Below are positions 8,997 to 17,781 of a stretch of DNA of 64,000 nucleotides, in pieces. Location: NCBI GenBank assembly GCA_034437655.1, contig DAOTTU010000113.1, forward strand, positions 1 to 64,000, read 5' to 3'. Under the pieces are notes generated by a model. That model saw nothing but the letters and a program-made list of their open reading frames with translations. It was not told the origin of the DNA and did not search any database. Position 1 is the stretch's first letter. Every line of letters begins with the position of its first letter. This stretch comes from J027 sp034437655 (GTDB lineage: Bacteria > Chloroflexota > Anaerolineae > Aggregatilineales > J027). The translations under genes were made by a program, and so were the position numbers.

Positions 8997-9347
8997 CTAG
9001 GTCAGTAGTTTCTCAACGGTTTCCATCAATAGGTCGATTTCAATGGGTTTGGTCATCCATGAATCAATACCGATGTCTTCGCAGGTGTGGCGCAACAAGT
9101 CGTCGGCAGAAATGACAAAGACCTTGAGGGACTGGTGGGTGTTGCTAGCACGTACATATTCGAGAACGTTAAGGCCAGACTGCTCTGGAAGGTGCATGTC
9201 CAGAATTAACAGATCAAACGTCTGTGCGTCGAGTGTTTCAATGGCTGCTTCTGCCGAATGCACGACACAATTCTCGTGTCGCATCAAGGCACGTTGATAC
9301 AGGAGTGCAATGTCTGGATTATCTTCAACGATGAGGATCGTTGCCAT
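8997..9347 (-). CDS. Orphan single-domain response regulator
   Basis: A CheY-like receiver domain of 116 residues without output domain: acidic pair E8/D9, phosphoacceptor D50 in LLILDMHLP, S80 at the switch position and K100 in MTKPI. ATG 9347 is preferred over 9377 because MATILIVEDN is the usual receiver start. No histidine kinase is present in the window, so the partner is unknown. It is transcribed toward the PstS-like gene. Confidence 0.9.
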   Translation of the reverse strand: MATILIVEDNPDIALLYQRALMRHENCVVHSAEAAIETLDAQTFDLLILDMHLPEQSGLNVLEYVRASNTHQSLKVFVISADDLLRHTCEDIGIDSWMTKPIEIDLLMETVEKLLT

Positions 9348-9514
9348 GTTGTGTTGTCCTATTCCAACCCATTTCAAACATTATGCTTTCACAGCAGATT
9401 ATGCAAAATAGATGAGGTTGTCAACGTGTGCTTTACGCTTGCGCTTTGACGCAAACCGATAGTTTCAGTAGAATCCTGTACGGTAATGATTGTTTGAGAG
9501 GATAATGCAATTTT

Positions 9515-9772
9515 ATGAGTACTGCATCACTTGACCCAAAACTTCTGGAACTGTTGCGCTGTCCGGTTGCGGTTCGTGACAGCGAAGGAGACGACCCCGG
9601 CCGCCTGGAACTGGTAAACGATGAGTGGTTGGTCTGCCATGAGAACAACCATAAGTACCCCATTGTTGACGGTATCCCGGTTATGTTGCCTGACGAAGGC
9701 GCACACTGGAAAGATATCGCTGTTGAAGACTTGCCATCTCCTCCAGTAGCTGCCACAACCAACGAAGAATAA
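9515..9772 (+). CDS. Trm112/UPF0434-like protein with an incomplete zinc site
   Basis: An 85-residue protein with the Trm112 signature LLRCPV near the start and VCHENNHKYPIVDGIPVML in the middle. In the usual family four cysteines (CPxC and C/CxxC types) bind zinc; here only C16 and C41 remain and the second Cys of CPxC is Ala, so metal binding is doubtful. Trm112-like proteins commonly activate methyltransferases. The stop is three nt before the start of the STAND-TPR gene, so the two are coupled. Confidence 0.8.
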   Translation: MSTASLDPKLLELLRCPVAVRDSEGDDPGRLELVNDEWLVCHENNHKYPIVDGIPVMLPDEGAHWKDIAVEDLPSPPVAATTNEE

Positions 9773-9775
9773 CCC

Positions 9776-12109
9776 ATGCCTGAGTACCTTGTCCGACGGG
9801 TTGAGGCTGTGCCGTATGGTGATATGCAGTTTCCGCTCGTCGGACGGGCAGAGTCTGTCAAGTGGGTGCAGTCTGCATTAGCGCAACAGCCTTCCGTGTG
9901 GATCACCGGGCTGGCAGGAAGCGGGCGGCGTTCACTGGCGGCTTATGTTGCACGCGAACGACTGGCCCAAACTGGCGGTGCGGTTTTGTGGCTAGAATGT
10001 TGTCACGACGACTTGCCGATGCTGGCGGAACGGATTGTGCGAGCCTTTGGCGCACAACATACGCCGGGAGCACTATTGCAAACGGCACGCGAGACGCTAC
10101 GCAAACAACAACCATTGGTTGTATTGGCGGGCAAAGCGCGTCCCGGTGTTTTCACAGATTTCCTGACCCATTGCCTGCCAGAAAATGTAATTTGCCTCAT
10201 GATTAGCACCCCGGCACAAACTCAGACTGTCTCCACAGAGCAGGCTTTATCACTGGGTGCGCTTTCCCAGACCAACACCCGCCAACTTTTTGAGGCAATT
10301 GCCGCTCCAGTCACCATCGCAGAAGATACGGCTGCATTGCGAGCGCTCTTGCATTACGCAGAAGGTTATCCGTTTCCGCTGGTTCTGTCAGCACGACAGG
10401 TGGCAACGGGTCATGTTCAACCTGCACAACTGGCGGCGAACCTGCCGCGCACACCAACCAACCCCCAGACTCGCGCATTGGGAATGATTGACGCTGCGTT
10501 TAAACTGCTGGACGGGCCAACACAGGGCGTTTTACTGGTGCTGGGCGCGATGTCGGTTGTAGTAACGCCTCAATTTCTGTTGCAAACTGTCATCGGTATC
10601 AAAGACGAGAGCCGCCTTACCAACATGCTGATGCTGCTCCATGAGCGCGGATTCATCACTTATGATGCAGACGCTAGACGATGCCGCGTCCATGAGCTGA
10701 TGCAACAGTATGCGCACAAAAGGCTGGCCGCCAGTGGTGCGGATGGCAAGACGCATCAACGTATCCGTAAAGCCGTTTTGCGACATGTCTTGCGGGCAAC
10801 GGATGCACCTGATGAAGCGAATTTCGCGGTTCTAGCATCAATTACTGAACATATTCTACAACTGATTCATCATAGCGATAACCCGGACGACCAGCAATTT
10901 TTGGAAACAGTGCTTCGACTATTGCCACGTTATGGTGCCGACGGGTTTATCGAGGCGCAGGGCTATCAAGCCTACTTCGAACGACTACGACAACTGGCTG
11001 GCATCAGTGACACACCGACCGCGCAACACGCCCTCGTCGCCACGGAAACCACGCAACAGTCGCCACGCCCGATTGTTGACCACCGCGACCCGACGCAAGA
11101 GACGGGGGTGCTTTCTGTGCAAGCGCTGGAAAACGCCCTCGCTGACGCACAGCAGTCCGGCGATCAACAGCGCATCCAGCATTTGAACGGCGTGCTGGGT
11201 GATTGGCATACGAACCGCTACAACGCGGACACCGCCGCCGGGTACTATGCCACTGCACTCAGCATGATGCAGCCTACCGCCGACCGCGAAGCCTATCTGC
11301 GTTTGTTGCTGAAACTCTGCCGCGCTTACGTCGAAAGCGATGACCCCATCAGCGCATTGCAACACATTGGAGATGCACTGCAATACGCCCCAGATGTGCC
11401 GCTGTTGCATGGTCTGTTGCTGGATGTGTCTGGCGATGCCCGGCACGCGCTTAACGACCAGAAAGGCGCGCTTGAAGATTTCCGCACTGCGATGGCATTG
11501 CTGGCGGCTCACGGTGATCAGGCTGCGGCGGGAATCACGATGGGCAAGGCGGCGGCTATTTTCATCGACCAGCGCAACTATCAAGAGGCGTCGTTGTTGC
11601 TGGCGCAAGCGGTTGACCTCTTTGAACAGTCGGGGCGGCGTGGTTTACAGGGGCAGGCGCTTGGTAATCTTGGGACAGCATTGGGGTATATGCGACGCTG
11701 GCGTGAGGCAGGGCGGCGTCATATGCTGGCATTGCAGATAGCGCGTGACCTCGGTGATGGCGACGAGGAGCGTTACCAGCTCGGCAATCTTGCTTTCGTC
11801 TCTGAGACGGAAGGGTATCTCGATTGGGCGCTACACTATGCCCGGCAGGCGCTTTATGTCAGTCTCCAGATCAATGACCACAACGCGGCGGCGCAACACG
11901 CCTTTGACGTAGGGCGCTTGCTAACCCAACAACCGACGATGCTACTACAGGCCATTGTCGCGTTCGAAGCAGCATTACAATACGACGACACTCCCCAAAC
12001 CCGTTCATTTCTCCAGCAAGCTCGACAACAACTTGCGCAGGTGAATCAGTCTGCTCTCAAACCCCCCGAGAATATACTGAGTTATGCACGTGCAGCGTAT
12101 GAGGCATGA
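9776..12109 (+). CDS. STAND/NB-ARC-like protein with TPR repeats and degenerate P-loop
   Basis: A 777-residue protein. About 18-330 looks like an NB-ARC/AAA STAND module: an LVGR-AES entry segment, P-loop GLAGSGRRS at 45-53, a Walker-B-like LVVLAGKARP and a winged-helix part (VHELMQQYAHKRL). From about 450 to the end are TPR-like helical repeats (for example GQALGNLGTALGYMRRW and YQLGNLAFVSETEG). The invariant P-loop Lys and the following Thr are both Arg and Walker B lacks its acidic pair, suggesting a non-hydrolysing scaffold. No effector domain (protease, nuclease or HTH) is visible. Confidence 0.75.
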   Translation: MPEYLVRRVEAVPYGDMQFPLVGRAESVKWVQSALAQQPSVWITGLAGSGRRSLAAYVARERLAQTGGAVLWLECCHDDLPMLAERIVRAFGAQHTPGALLQTARETLRKQQPLVVLAGKARPGVFTDFLTHCLPENVICLMISTPAQTQTVSTEQALSLGALSQTNTRQLFEAIAAPVTIAEDTAALRALLHYAEGYPFPLVLSARQVATGHVQPAQLAANLPRTPTNPQTRALGMIDAAFKLLDGPTQGVLLVLGAMSVVVTPQFLLQTVIGIKDESRLTNMLMLLHERGFITYDADARRCRVHELMQQYAHKRLAASGADGKTHQRIRKAVLRHVLRATDAPDEANFAVLASITEHILQLIHHSDNPDDQQFLETVLRLLPRYGADGFIEAQGYQAYFERLRQLAGISDTPTAQHALVATETTQQSPRPIVDHRDPTQETGVLSVQALENALADAQQSGDQQRIQHLNGVLGDWHTNRYNADTAAGYYATALSMMQPTADREAYLRLLLKLCRAYVESDDPISALQHIGDALQYAPDVPLLHGLLLDVSGDARHALNDQKGALEDFRTAMALLAAHGDQAAAGITMGKAAAIFIDQRNYQEASLLLAQAVDLFEQSGRRGLQGQALGNLGTALGYMRRWREAGRRHMLALQIARDLGDGDEERYQLGNLAFVSETEGYLDWALHYARQALYVSLQINDHNAAAQHAFDVGRLLTQQPTMLLQAIVAFEAALQYDDTPQTRSFLQQARQQLAQVNQSALKPPENILSYARAAYEA

Positions 12110-12112
12110 CAG

Positions 12113-12140
12113 TTGTCTCGCCGTAGAGAACTGTTATACT
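12113..12140 (+). promoter_or_regulatory. Putative sigma-70-type promoter
   Basis: TTGTCT at 12113-12118 and TATACT at 12135-12140 with a 16-bp spacer, about 70 nt upstream of the Fe-S oxidoreductase gene. Recognised by eye only. Confidence 0.4.
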
Positions 12141-12210
12141 GAGATTAACCATAGATAAATAAACGTCGCAGCCTTTTTGCTTTATTAAATTAACCTACGG
12201 AGAAATGAAT

Positions 12211-14415
12211 ATGCCGGGTTTCCCCGATACCTGTGGCGACCTTGACACCCCCTGTCGTTGGACAATGTGGAATGTTGAGGGCCAGGAACTCTACCTGTAC
12301 GCATTGATGGGCCTGGCAGTGCTGCTGCTGGCCGGGCGAATTTATTTCCGTGCGCAGATATGGCTCAAAGGGCAGGGCGAGCTAAAATTTGACCAGCCTG
12401 TCGAACGTCTGCGGCGCGTGGGGGTCTATGTTTTCGGGCAGGCGCGACTCTTGCGCGACCGTGCGCCGGGGTTGGCCCATGCTGCGATGTTTTTTGGGTT
12501 CGTGGCACTTTTCATCGGGACCTCACTGGCGACGATTGACTACGACTTCGCCGACAAAATCTTCGACACCAAAATCCTCATCAATGGCTGGTACATTGCT
12601 TACGAAGTCATTCTCGATGCGTTTTCGCTGCTGTTTCTAGTAGGGATTGGTTACGCCCTATGGCGGCGGAACGTCAAGCGGCCGGACAAGCTCACCCTCA
12701 CACCACCCTATAATTTTGTGCTGGCGCAACTGTGGCTGCTGGTCCTCACCGGGCTGATGGTTGAGGCATTCAGGCTGGCAGCGCTGGACCAGTATATCGG
12801 CGATTCATGGGGGCGCTATTCCTTTGTCGGATGGAGCATGGCGCAGGGCTTCTTACTGTTTACCGAGAGTGAATCCATATGGCGCACCTGGCACGAGGTC
12901 TTCTGGTGGTTCCATGCCGTGCAGGTTGGTGTGTTTATTGTGGCCCTGGTTGATACGCCGCTCAAGCACCTGATCTATAGCCCGCTGAACGTCTTTTTTA
13001 GTGACCTGCGTGAACCCGGCCAACTCAGTACACTTGACCTTGAAGACGAAGCAATTGAACAATTCGGCGTCGGGCATATCACCGACTTCAGTATGTTGCA
13101 ATTGATGGATGGCGATGCTTGCACCTCATGCGGACGGTGCCAGGCCGCTTGCCCCGCCTACCTTGCCGGAACGCCACTGAACCCCAAGCAGATTGTACTC
13201 GATATCCGTGCTGCGATGGATCATTATTCGGGGGCGCTGGGCATTGGCTTGCATCCTGCTGTTGCAGAAAACCATGAATTTGACCCCTTTGATATGCCCG
13301 TCATCGAATTGGAACACAACGGCCAGGTCTTGCTCAGCAAAGATGCTTTATGGGCTTGCACAACCTGTCGTGCGTGCGTTTATGAATGTCCAGTGTTGAT
13401 CGAACACGTGGACAGCATTGTTGATATGCGGCGTCATCTGGTATTGATGGAAGGGGAGCCGCCCGACCTGCTCGGCAATACGTTCACCAATGCAGAGCGG
13501 TCCCAGAATCCGTGGGGCAACCGTGATGATCGCCTCGTGTGGGCAGAAGGCACTGACCTTATCGTGCCAGTGATGGCCGAGAAACAAAAGGTCGAGGTGC
13601 TGTACTGGGTCGGCTGCGCCGGGGCCTTTGATCCTAATTCGCAGCGGACCACACAGGCTGTCGCTAAGATTCTGAATACTGCCGGCGTCGATTGGGCTGT
13701 GCTTGGCAATGAAGAAATGTGCCATTGCGAATGGGCGCGGCGTGGCGGCAACGAATTTTTGTATCAGGAGAGCGTTTTCCCGATTATTGAGACGCTCAAC
13801 GGCTACGAATTCGATGTCATCATCACGCATTGTCCACACTGCTTCAACACTATGAAAAACGAGTTCCCTGACTTTGGCGGCAACTATACCGTTGTGCATC
13901 ACACGCAGTTTATCGCGAAGTTGATCAATGAAGGCCGCATCACGCCGAATTATGGTCAAAATGGCGTGGCTGGTGAGATGTCGCGTGCCGTGCAAAAGAT
14001 CACCTATCACGATTCGTGTTATCTGGGCCGCTATAACGATGAATACGACAGCCCCCGCGAGATGTTGGCCGCCATCCCCAACGTTGAGCTGGTCGAAATG
14101 GCGCGTAGCGGTGACCGCGGGTTATGCTGTGGTGGCGGTGGGGCGCAGGTCTGGATGGAGACGCATCAAGAACACCCGGTCAATCAGGTGCGACTCGTGG
14201 AAGCTGTGGAGACGCTCAATGGTAACGCTCCCGAACACCATGACGACGCGCCGCGCACCGTGCCTGCGACGCTTACGGTTGAAACTGGCGGGACAATTGC
14301 GGCGGCGTGTCCGTTCTGCACGGTGATGCTCGACAGTGCGCAACAGTCGATGCAGGTGGAAGACGTGCAAATTCGTGACGTGGCGGAAATTGTGGCAGAT
14401 GCCTTACCAGAGTAA
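12211..14415 (+). CDS. Membrane Fe-S oxidoreductase, ETF:menaquinone oxidoreductase / FadF-like
   Basis: The N-terminal ~260 residues carry several membrane segments of the nitrate-reductase gamma/HdrE type, with His residues suited to haem b. Then come two 4Fe-4S motifs (CTSCGRCQAAC, Cys 304/307/310/314; CTTCRACVYEC, Cys 383/386/389/393) and two CCG domains of HdrD/GlpC type (CHC region, THCPHC; HDSCYLG with GLCCGGGG). This order matches B. subtilis FadF and the proteins called EMO, which pass electrons from acyl-CoA dehydrogenases via ETF to menaquinone. ATG 12211 is chosen because GGAG lies eight nt upstream; ATG 12205 is too close. No etfAB in the window. Confidence 0.85.
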   Translation: MPGFPDTCGDLDTPCRWTMWNVEGQELYLYALMGLAVLLLAGRIYFRAQIWLKGQGELKFDQPVERLRRVGVYVFGQARLLRDRAPGLAHAAMFFGFVALFIGTSLATIDYDFADKIFDTKILINGWYIAYEVILDAFSLLFLVGIGYALWRRNVKRPDKLTLTPPYNFVLAQLWLLVLTGLMVEAFRLAALDQYIGDSWGRYSFVGWSMAQGFLLFTESESIWRTWHEVFWWFHAVQVGVFIVALVDTPLKHLIYSPLNVFFSDLREPGQLSTLDLEDEAIEQFGVGHITDFSMLQLMDGDACTSCGRCQAACPAYLAGTPLNPKQIVLDIRAAMDHYSGALGIGLHPAVAENHEFDPFDMPVIELEHNGQVLLSKDALWACTTCRACVYECPVLIEHVDSIVDMRRHLVLMEGEPPDLLGNTFTNAERSQNPWGNRDDRLVWAEGTDLIVPVMAEKQKVEVLYWVGCAGAFDPNSQRTTQAVAKILNTAGVDWAVLGNEEMCHCEWARRGGNEFLYQESVFPIIETLNGYEFDVIITHCPHCFNTMKNEFPDFGGNYTVVHHTQFIAKLINEGRITPNYGQNGVAGEMSRAVQKITYHDSCYLGRYNDEYDSPREMLAAIPNVELVEMARSGDRGLCCGGGGAQVWMETHQEHPVNQVRLVEAVETLNGNAPEHHDDAPRTVPATLTVETGGTIAAACPFCTVMLDSAQQSMQVEDVQIRDVAEIVADALPE

Positions 14416-14481
14416 CCGTATAGCCCCCTTAACCCAGGCTTGACCTTGGCTGGCTTTGCGCTATACTGGCATGGCATAGTT

Positions 14482-14576
14482 GGAGGGGTAGCATAGTCTG
14501 GCCTAATGCGCTCGCCTGGAAAGCGGGTACACCGGTAGTCCCGGTGTCGAGGGTTCAAATCCCTCTCCCTCCGCCA
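14482..14576 (+). tRNA. tRNA-Ser (anticodon GGA)
   Basis: Seven-bp acceptor stem GGAGGGG/TCCCTCC, anticodon stem CTCGC/GCGGG with loop CTGGAAA (GGA), a long variable arm ACACCGG-TAGT-CCCGGTGT typical of class II tRNA, T-arm GAGGG-TTCAAAT-CCCTC, discriminator G and an encoded CCA at 14574-14576. Confidence 0.96.
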
Positions 14577-14583
14577 CATCTTG

Positions 14584-14613
14584 AGCAGGTTCGGAACACC
14601 GGCCTGCTTTTTT
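14584..14613 (+). terminator. Rho-independent terminator after tRNA-Ser
   Basis: AGCAGG pairs with CCTGCT around a GC-containing loop, followed by six or more T. It begins eight nt after the CCA end. Confidence 0.75.
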
Positions 14614-14646
14614 GATGCATAATTGTATTGGTAGGAAAACATCACA

Positions 14647-15696
14647 GTGAACCCCAACAGCCCACCCCCATCACAAGCCGCTCAGGAAGCTCGGCGGCGT
14701 GGATTCCGCTTTTTGTTCGTCTTTATCACGATTGCACTGATCGTCATCTGTGGCTTGACGGTGCTGCTTATCCGTAATGCACTGCTCAATGACCGCCGTG
14801 AACCGTCGCCCGTGCTGCCCGGTGTTAGCGTTGAAACACTGGCTGAACTCCCCGGCGATGACGTTTACCCTGAAGCGTTGACCCTTGGCCTGGACGGTAA
14901 CATCTACGTCTCAAGCTATTGTACAGGTGATATTCTGCGCGTCACGCCCGATGGTGAGGTCGACACTTATTATTCTGGTGACGATATTGGCGCGGCGTCG
15001 GGCCTCGCGTTTTCGCCAACCGGGGCCCTGTATGTAGTCGATGGTCGAGATTGCAACCCGCGTCGCTGGACAGCAACCATCAAGCGCATTGCCCCTGACG
15101 GTGAAACGGTTGAACGTGTTTCAGATGTAGACGAGAACGACATCCCGAATGCGCTGGCCTTTGATGAGGACGGAAGGCTATACATGACCGATACCCAGAA
15201 CGGCACCATCCGCCGCCTTGAAGATGACGCCTTCCTTGACTGGTGGCAGTCACCAGACAACGATGCTCGGTTGACTGGCCTCGCTTTTGACCCGACTACA
15301 GGCACATTCATCGTTGCTGATACTGAATATGGCAAACTCTGGCGGGTTGGCTTTGACAATGAGGGGCGTGCGCTCGAAGGTGAATTGCTCTTTGAACGCG
15401 AAGACCGTGCGCTGGACGGTATCTCGCTAGATGAACAGGGGCGCGTGTATGTGACGCTCTTTAACGTGAATCAGGTAGCGTTGTGGCAAGCGGGCCTTGG
15501 CTTCACCATCCTTGCGGACGATTTCCGCGAACCCAGTGATGTGTTGTATCTGGATGGACAGGTCTACGTGACCAATTTCGACTCGGTATCACTGGCACCG
15601 TTGGTTGGCTGGCTGCTGGAACCGTCGTTGCCTTTCACGGTTGACGTGATTGACCTTCCTGACGACCTGGTGAATGCCCCGGTACAGGAAGACTGA
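14647..15696 (+). CDS. Membrane-anchored NHL/SMP-30-like beta-propeller
   Basis: GTG start. A basic N-terminus is followed by one membrane segment (about 21-44), then ~300 residues of repeats of the form PEALTLGLDGNIYVSS / ASGLAFSPTGALYVVD / PNALAFDEDGRLYMTD / LDGISLDEQGRVYVTL, typical of six-bladed NHL or SMP-30/gluconolactonase propellers. The propeller would face outside. Ligand or enzymatic activity cannot be read from the sequence; it could be a lactonase-like enzyme or a binding protein. Confidence 0.8.
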   Translation: MNPNSPPPSQAAQEARRRGFRFLFVFITIALIVICGLTVLLIRNALLNDRREPSPVLPGVSVETLAELPGDDVYPEALTLGLDGNIYVSSYCTGDILRVTPDGEVDTYYSGDDIGAASGLAFSPTGALYVVDGRDCNPRRWTATIKRIAPDGETVERVSDVDENDIPNALAFDEDGRLYMTDTQNGTIRRLEDDAFLDWWQSPDNDARLTGLAFDPTTGTFIVADTEYGKLWRVGFDNEGRALEGELLFEREDRALDGISLDEQGRVYVTLFNVNQVALWQAGLGFTILADDFREPSDVLYLDGQVYVTNFDSVSLAPLVGWLLEPSLPFTVDVIDLPDDLVNAPVQED

Positions 15697-15709
15697 AATA
15701 GCCGCGTGG

Positions 15710-16555
15710 CTAATCATAACGGTTGAGTGGGTCGAGGCGTTCGAGGGCTGCTTCTGCGCTGTCGCACAACATGCTACCGCCGCTATTCAGCCAGCGGTTG
15801 AGGGTGGCGCTTGTCGCTGCGCCGCGTGAGGCTTCCCCCCATATGCCCATTGACCAGACCACGTAGTCAATCGTCTCTTGAAAGCGGTTGTTCGGGTTCA
15901 CAGCGTTGGGGCCGCCGTTGTAACACGCGAAAGCCGCTTCAAGGTCATCCCCTGCAAATAATAGGCAATCAATGCTGAAGATATAGAGCCCCGCCGCCGC
16001 GTTATAGTCCGGGTTCAGTTGATTGGTACCCGGTTCTAACACGCCGATGCTGGTCTGAAACTGGTTGTTCACAAGGCTGTTGAAATTGGCCGGCGTTACC
16101 TGAAACAAGCCGTTGGCAAAGCCAGACCCGGCGTAAGGATGCCCGCAGGACTCAATTTGCATCAGGATCGCGACGATATTCGGGTTCAGCTCATTTTCTT
16201 CGGCCCACTGGTAAATCTTCGGTTCCCAATAGAGAACACTCTCGCTATAGAAGGGGGTCAGCGGGGCGGCGGTGTTGTGAGTACCCGCGTACGTGGTCTG
16301 TGGATTGCCAGTAATCGTGCTTATCTCGCTACCACGCTCAGTGTCAAAGCCGGGAACTGTAATTCCGAGGTTGCTGCCGACAAACAGCATCACGATGAAA
16401 GCCAGCATCAACCAGGCCGGCAGATAATGCAACTGACGGCGCAGCCAGCTCATTTCTGGCGTGGTTTTGCCCTTGCCTTTTGTAGACTTCTTACTCGCCG
16501 ATTTTTTCGCCGCTTGCTTTTTACCCCCGGACTTGCTGCTGCTTTTCTTCGCCAC
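15710..16555 (-). CDS. Membrane-anchored lytic transglycosylase (SLT domain)
   Basis: A Lys/Ser-rich cytoplasmic N-terminus (1-35), a membrane segment (about 44-63) and an extracellular SLT/goose-lysozyme-like domain with IESCGHP (catalytic Glu135), GLFQVTP, AAGLYIFS and ACYNGG motifs. It should cleave peptidoglycan between MurNAc and GlcNAc. GTG start at 16555 overlaps the last base of the M50 protease stop (TAGTG), so the genes are coupled. Lys-rich tails of this kind are unusual for the family. Confidence 0.88.
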   Translation of the reverse strand: MAKKSSSKSGGKKQAAKKSASKKSTKGKGKTTPEMSWLRRQLHYLPAWLMLAFIVMLFVGSNLGITVPGFDTERGSEISTITGNPQTTYAGTHNTAAPLTPFYSESVLYWEPKIYQWAEENELNPNIVAILMQIESCGHPYAGSGFANGLFQVTPANFNSLVNNQFQTSIGVLEPGTNQLNPDYNAAAGLYIFSIDCLLFAGDDLEAAFACYNGGPNAVNPNNRFQETIDYVVWSMGIWGEASRGAATSATLNRWLNSGGSMLCDSAEAALERLDPLNRYD

Positions 16556-17775
16556 TAATTCGACGCCTCAATGAACTCAATTGGGTTCGGAATGAAAATC
16601 AGCACGAAAATAATGATCATGATGAAACCCAGGACACGCCGTCGTCTATCCAATGGGGTGATGTCTTCCAGTGGACGTGCGAACCCGGCACTGATGAAAA
16701 ATAGCAGTACAGTCCACAACAACCACGCCTGGTTCACCGCTAGTGCCAGATACGCAAATATGCCCAAAATCGGGAAGCGTAACAGCCTTGCTCGTGGACC
16801 GAACAGCGTATAGAGTACATGCCCGCCATCAAGTTGCCCGACCGGAATCAGATTCAATGCGGTCACAAATAAGCCCGTCCAGCCGGCCTGAGCCATCTGG
16901 TTGAGCATGACGTCACGGTTGTCTTCTTCATCCGGCAAGAACTCCCCAAAGATGACATATTTCGAGGCGGCGTAGAGGATCGAGTTACCCTCACGGATGA
17001 TGCTCTCGTCGTTGGGGGGCACCTGCACGTCAGATGTCGCTAGACCGATCAACAAAATTGGGATCGTGAACACCAGACCAGCCAACGGTCCTGCAACGCC
17101 AACGTCAAACAGCACATCGCGGTTTTTCATCGGTTCGCGCAGTTGGATGAATGCACCCAGTGTCCCAAAAAAGCTGATTGGCGGCGGCAGGGGGATAAAG
17201 TAGGGCAGTGTTACATCTACCTTGTGATAACGTGCGGCAAAATAGTGCCCCAGCTCATGTGCGCCGAGGATCAGCAGCAGACTAAACGCATACGGAATGC
17301 CCTCCCACAGCCGGACATCAGTCAAGGTGTTGATGTCGCGTTCGTCTGTGGCCGCTTGAATCAATGCTCCGACAGCAAGCATACTGAATAGGGTCAGCAC
17401 AAATAACACCGCGTTGGGCCACCACGGGCGCGGCGGTGGGTCATAGCGTCCACGGATGACGGTGACAACGTGCTGGTCGCTGTCAGGGCTTTCATCTTCA
17501 GAGAAATAAGCATGTACGCCATTGCGCTCAAAGACAGGTTCCATCTGTTCAAAGGCGTCTGCACTATCAATGCGCAACGTGCCGACGAATTGCACCACAA
17601 TTTGCTGCTGCTGCGGGTTCAGCGGGCGGTCGGCACGGTCAATGACCATGACTTGCTCGAGCGCTTCGCGAATGTTGCTGATCTCGCGCGGTTGTTGCGG
17701 CTCTTGCGATGCTTCCGGGTTTTCTTGCTGAATCGACTCGTAGTCTGAATACTGTGTGGAGCGTTCGTTAAGCAT
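16555..17775 (-). CDS. Site-2 protease family membrane metalloprotease (M50)
   Basis: A 406-residue multi-pass protein with a ~115-residue acidic N-terminal cytoplasmic domain, HELGH at 173-177 (zinc ligands and catalytic Glu) and LDGGH with the third ligand D316, plus PYFIPLPPPISFFGTLGA typical of the EGY/S2P subgroup. Such proteases cut transmembrane segments, for example of anti-sigma factors. Middle gene of an operon: lipoprotein, M50, SLT transglycosylase. The substrate is unknown; no adjacent anti-sigma gene. Confidence 0.92.
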   Translation of the reverse strand: MLNERSTQYSDYESIQQENPEASQEPQQPREISNIREALEQVMVIDRADRPLNPQQQQIVVQFVGTLRIDSADAFEQMEPVFERNGVHAYFSEDESPDSDQHVVTVIRGRYDPPPRPWWPNAVLFVLTLFSMLAVGALIQAATDERDINTLTDVRLWEGIPYAFSLLLILGAHELGHYFAARYHKVDVTLPYFIPLPPPISFFGTLGAFIQLREPMKNRDVLFDVGVAGPLAGLVFTIPILLIGLATSDVQVPPNDESIIREGNSILYAASKYVIFGEFLPDEEDNRDVMLNQMAQAGWTGLFVTALNLIPVGQLDGGHVLYTLFGPRARLLRFPILGIFAYLALAVNQAWLLWTVLLFFISAGFARPLEDITPLDRRRRVLGFIMIIIFVLIFIPNPIEFIEASN

Positions 17776-17781
17776 AAGAGG

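Noticed and set aside
9776..12109. Antiphage STAND (Avs-like) defence system
   Set aside because: No effector domain is visible and the P-loop is degenerate; the neighbour is a Trm112-like protein, not a defence gene.
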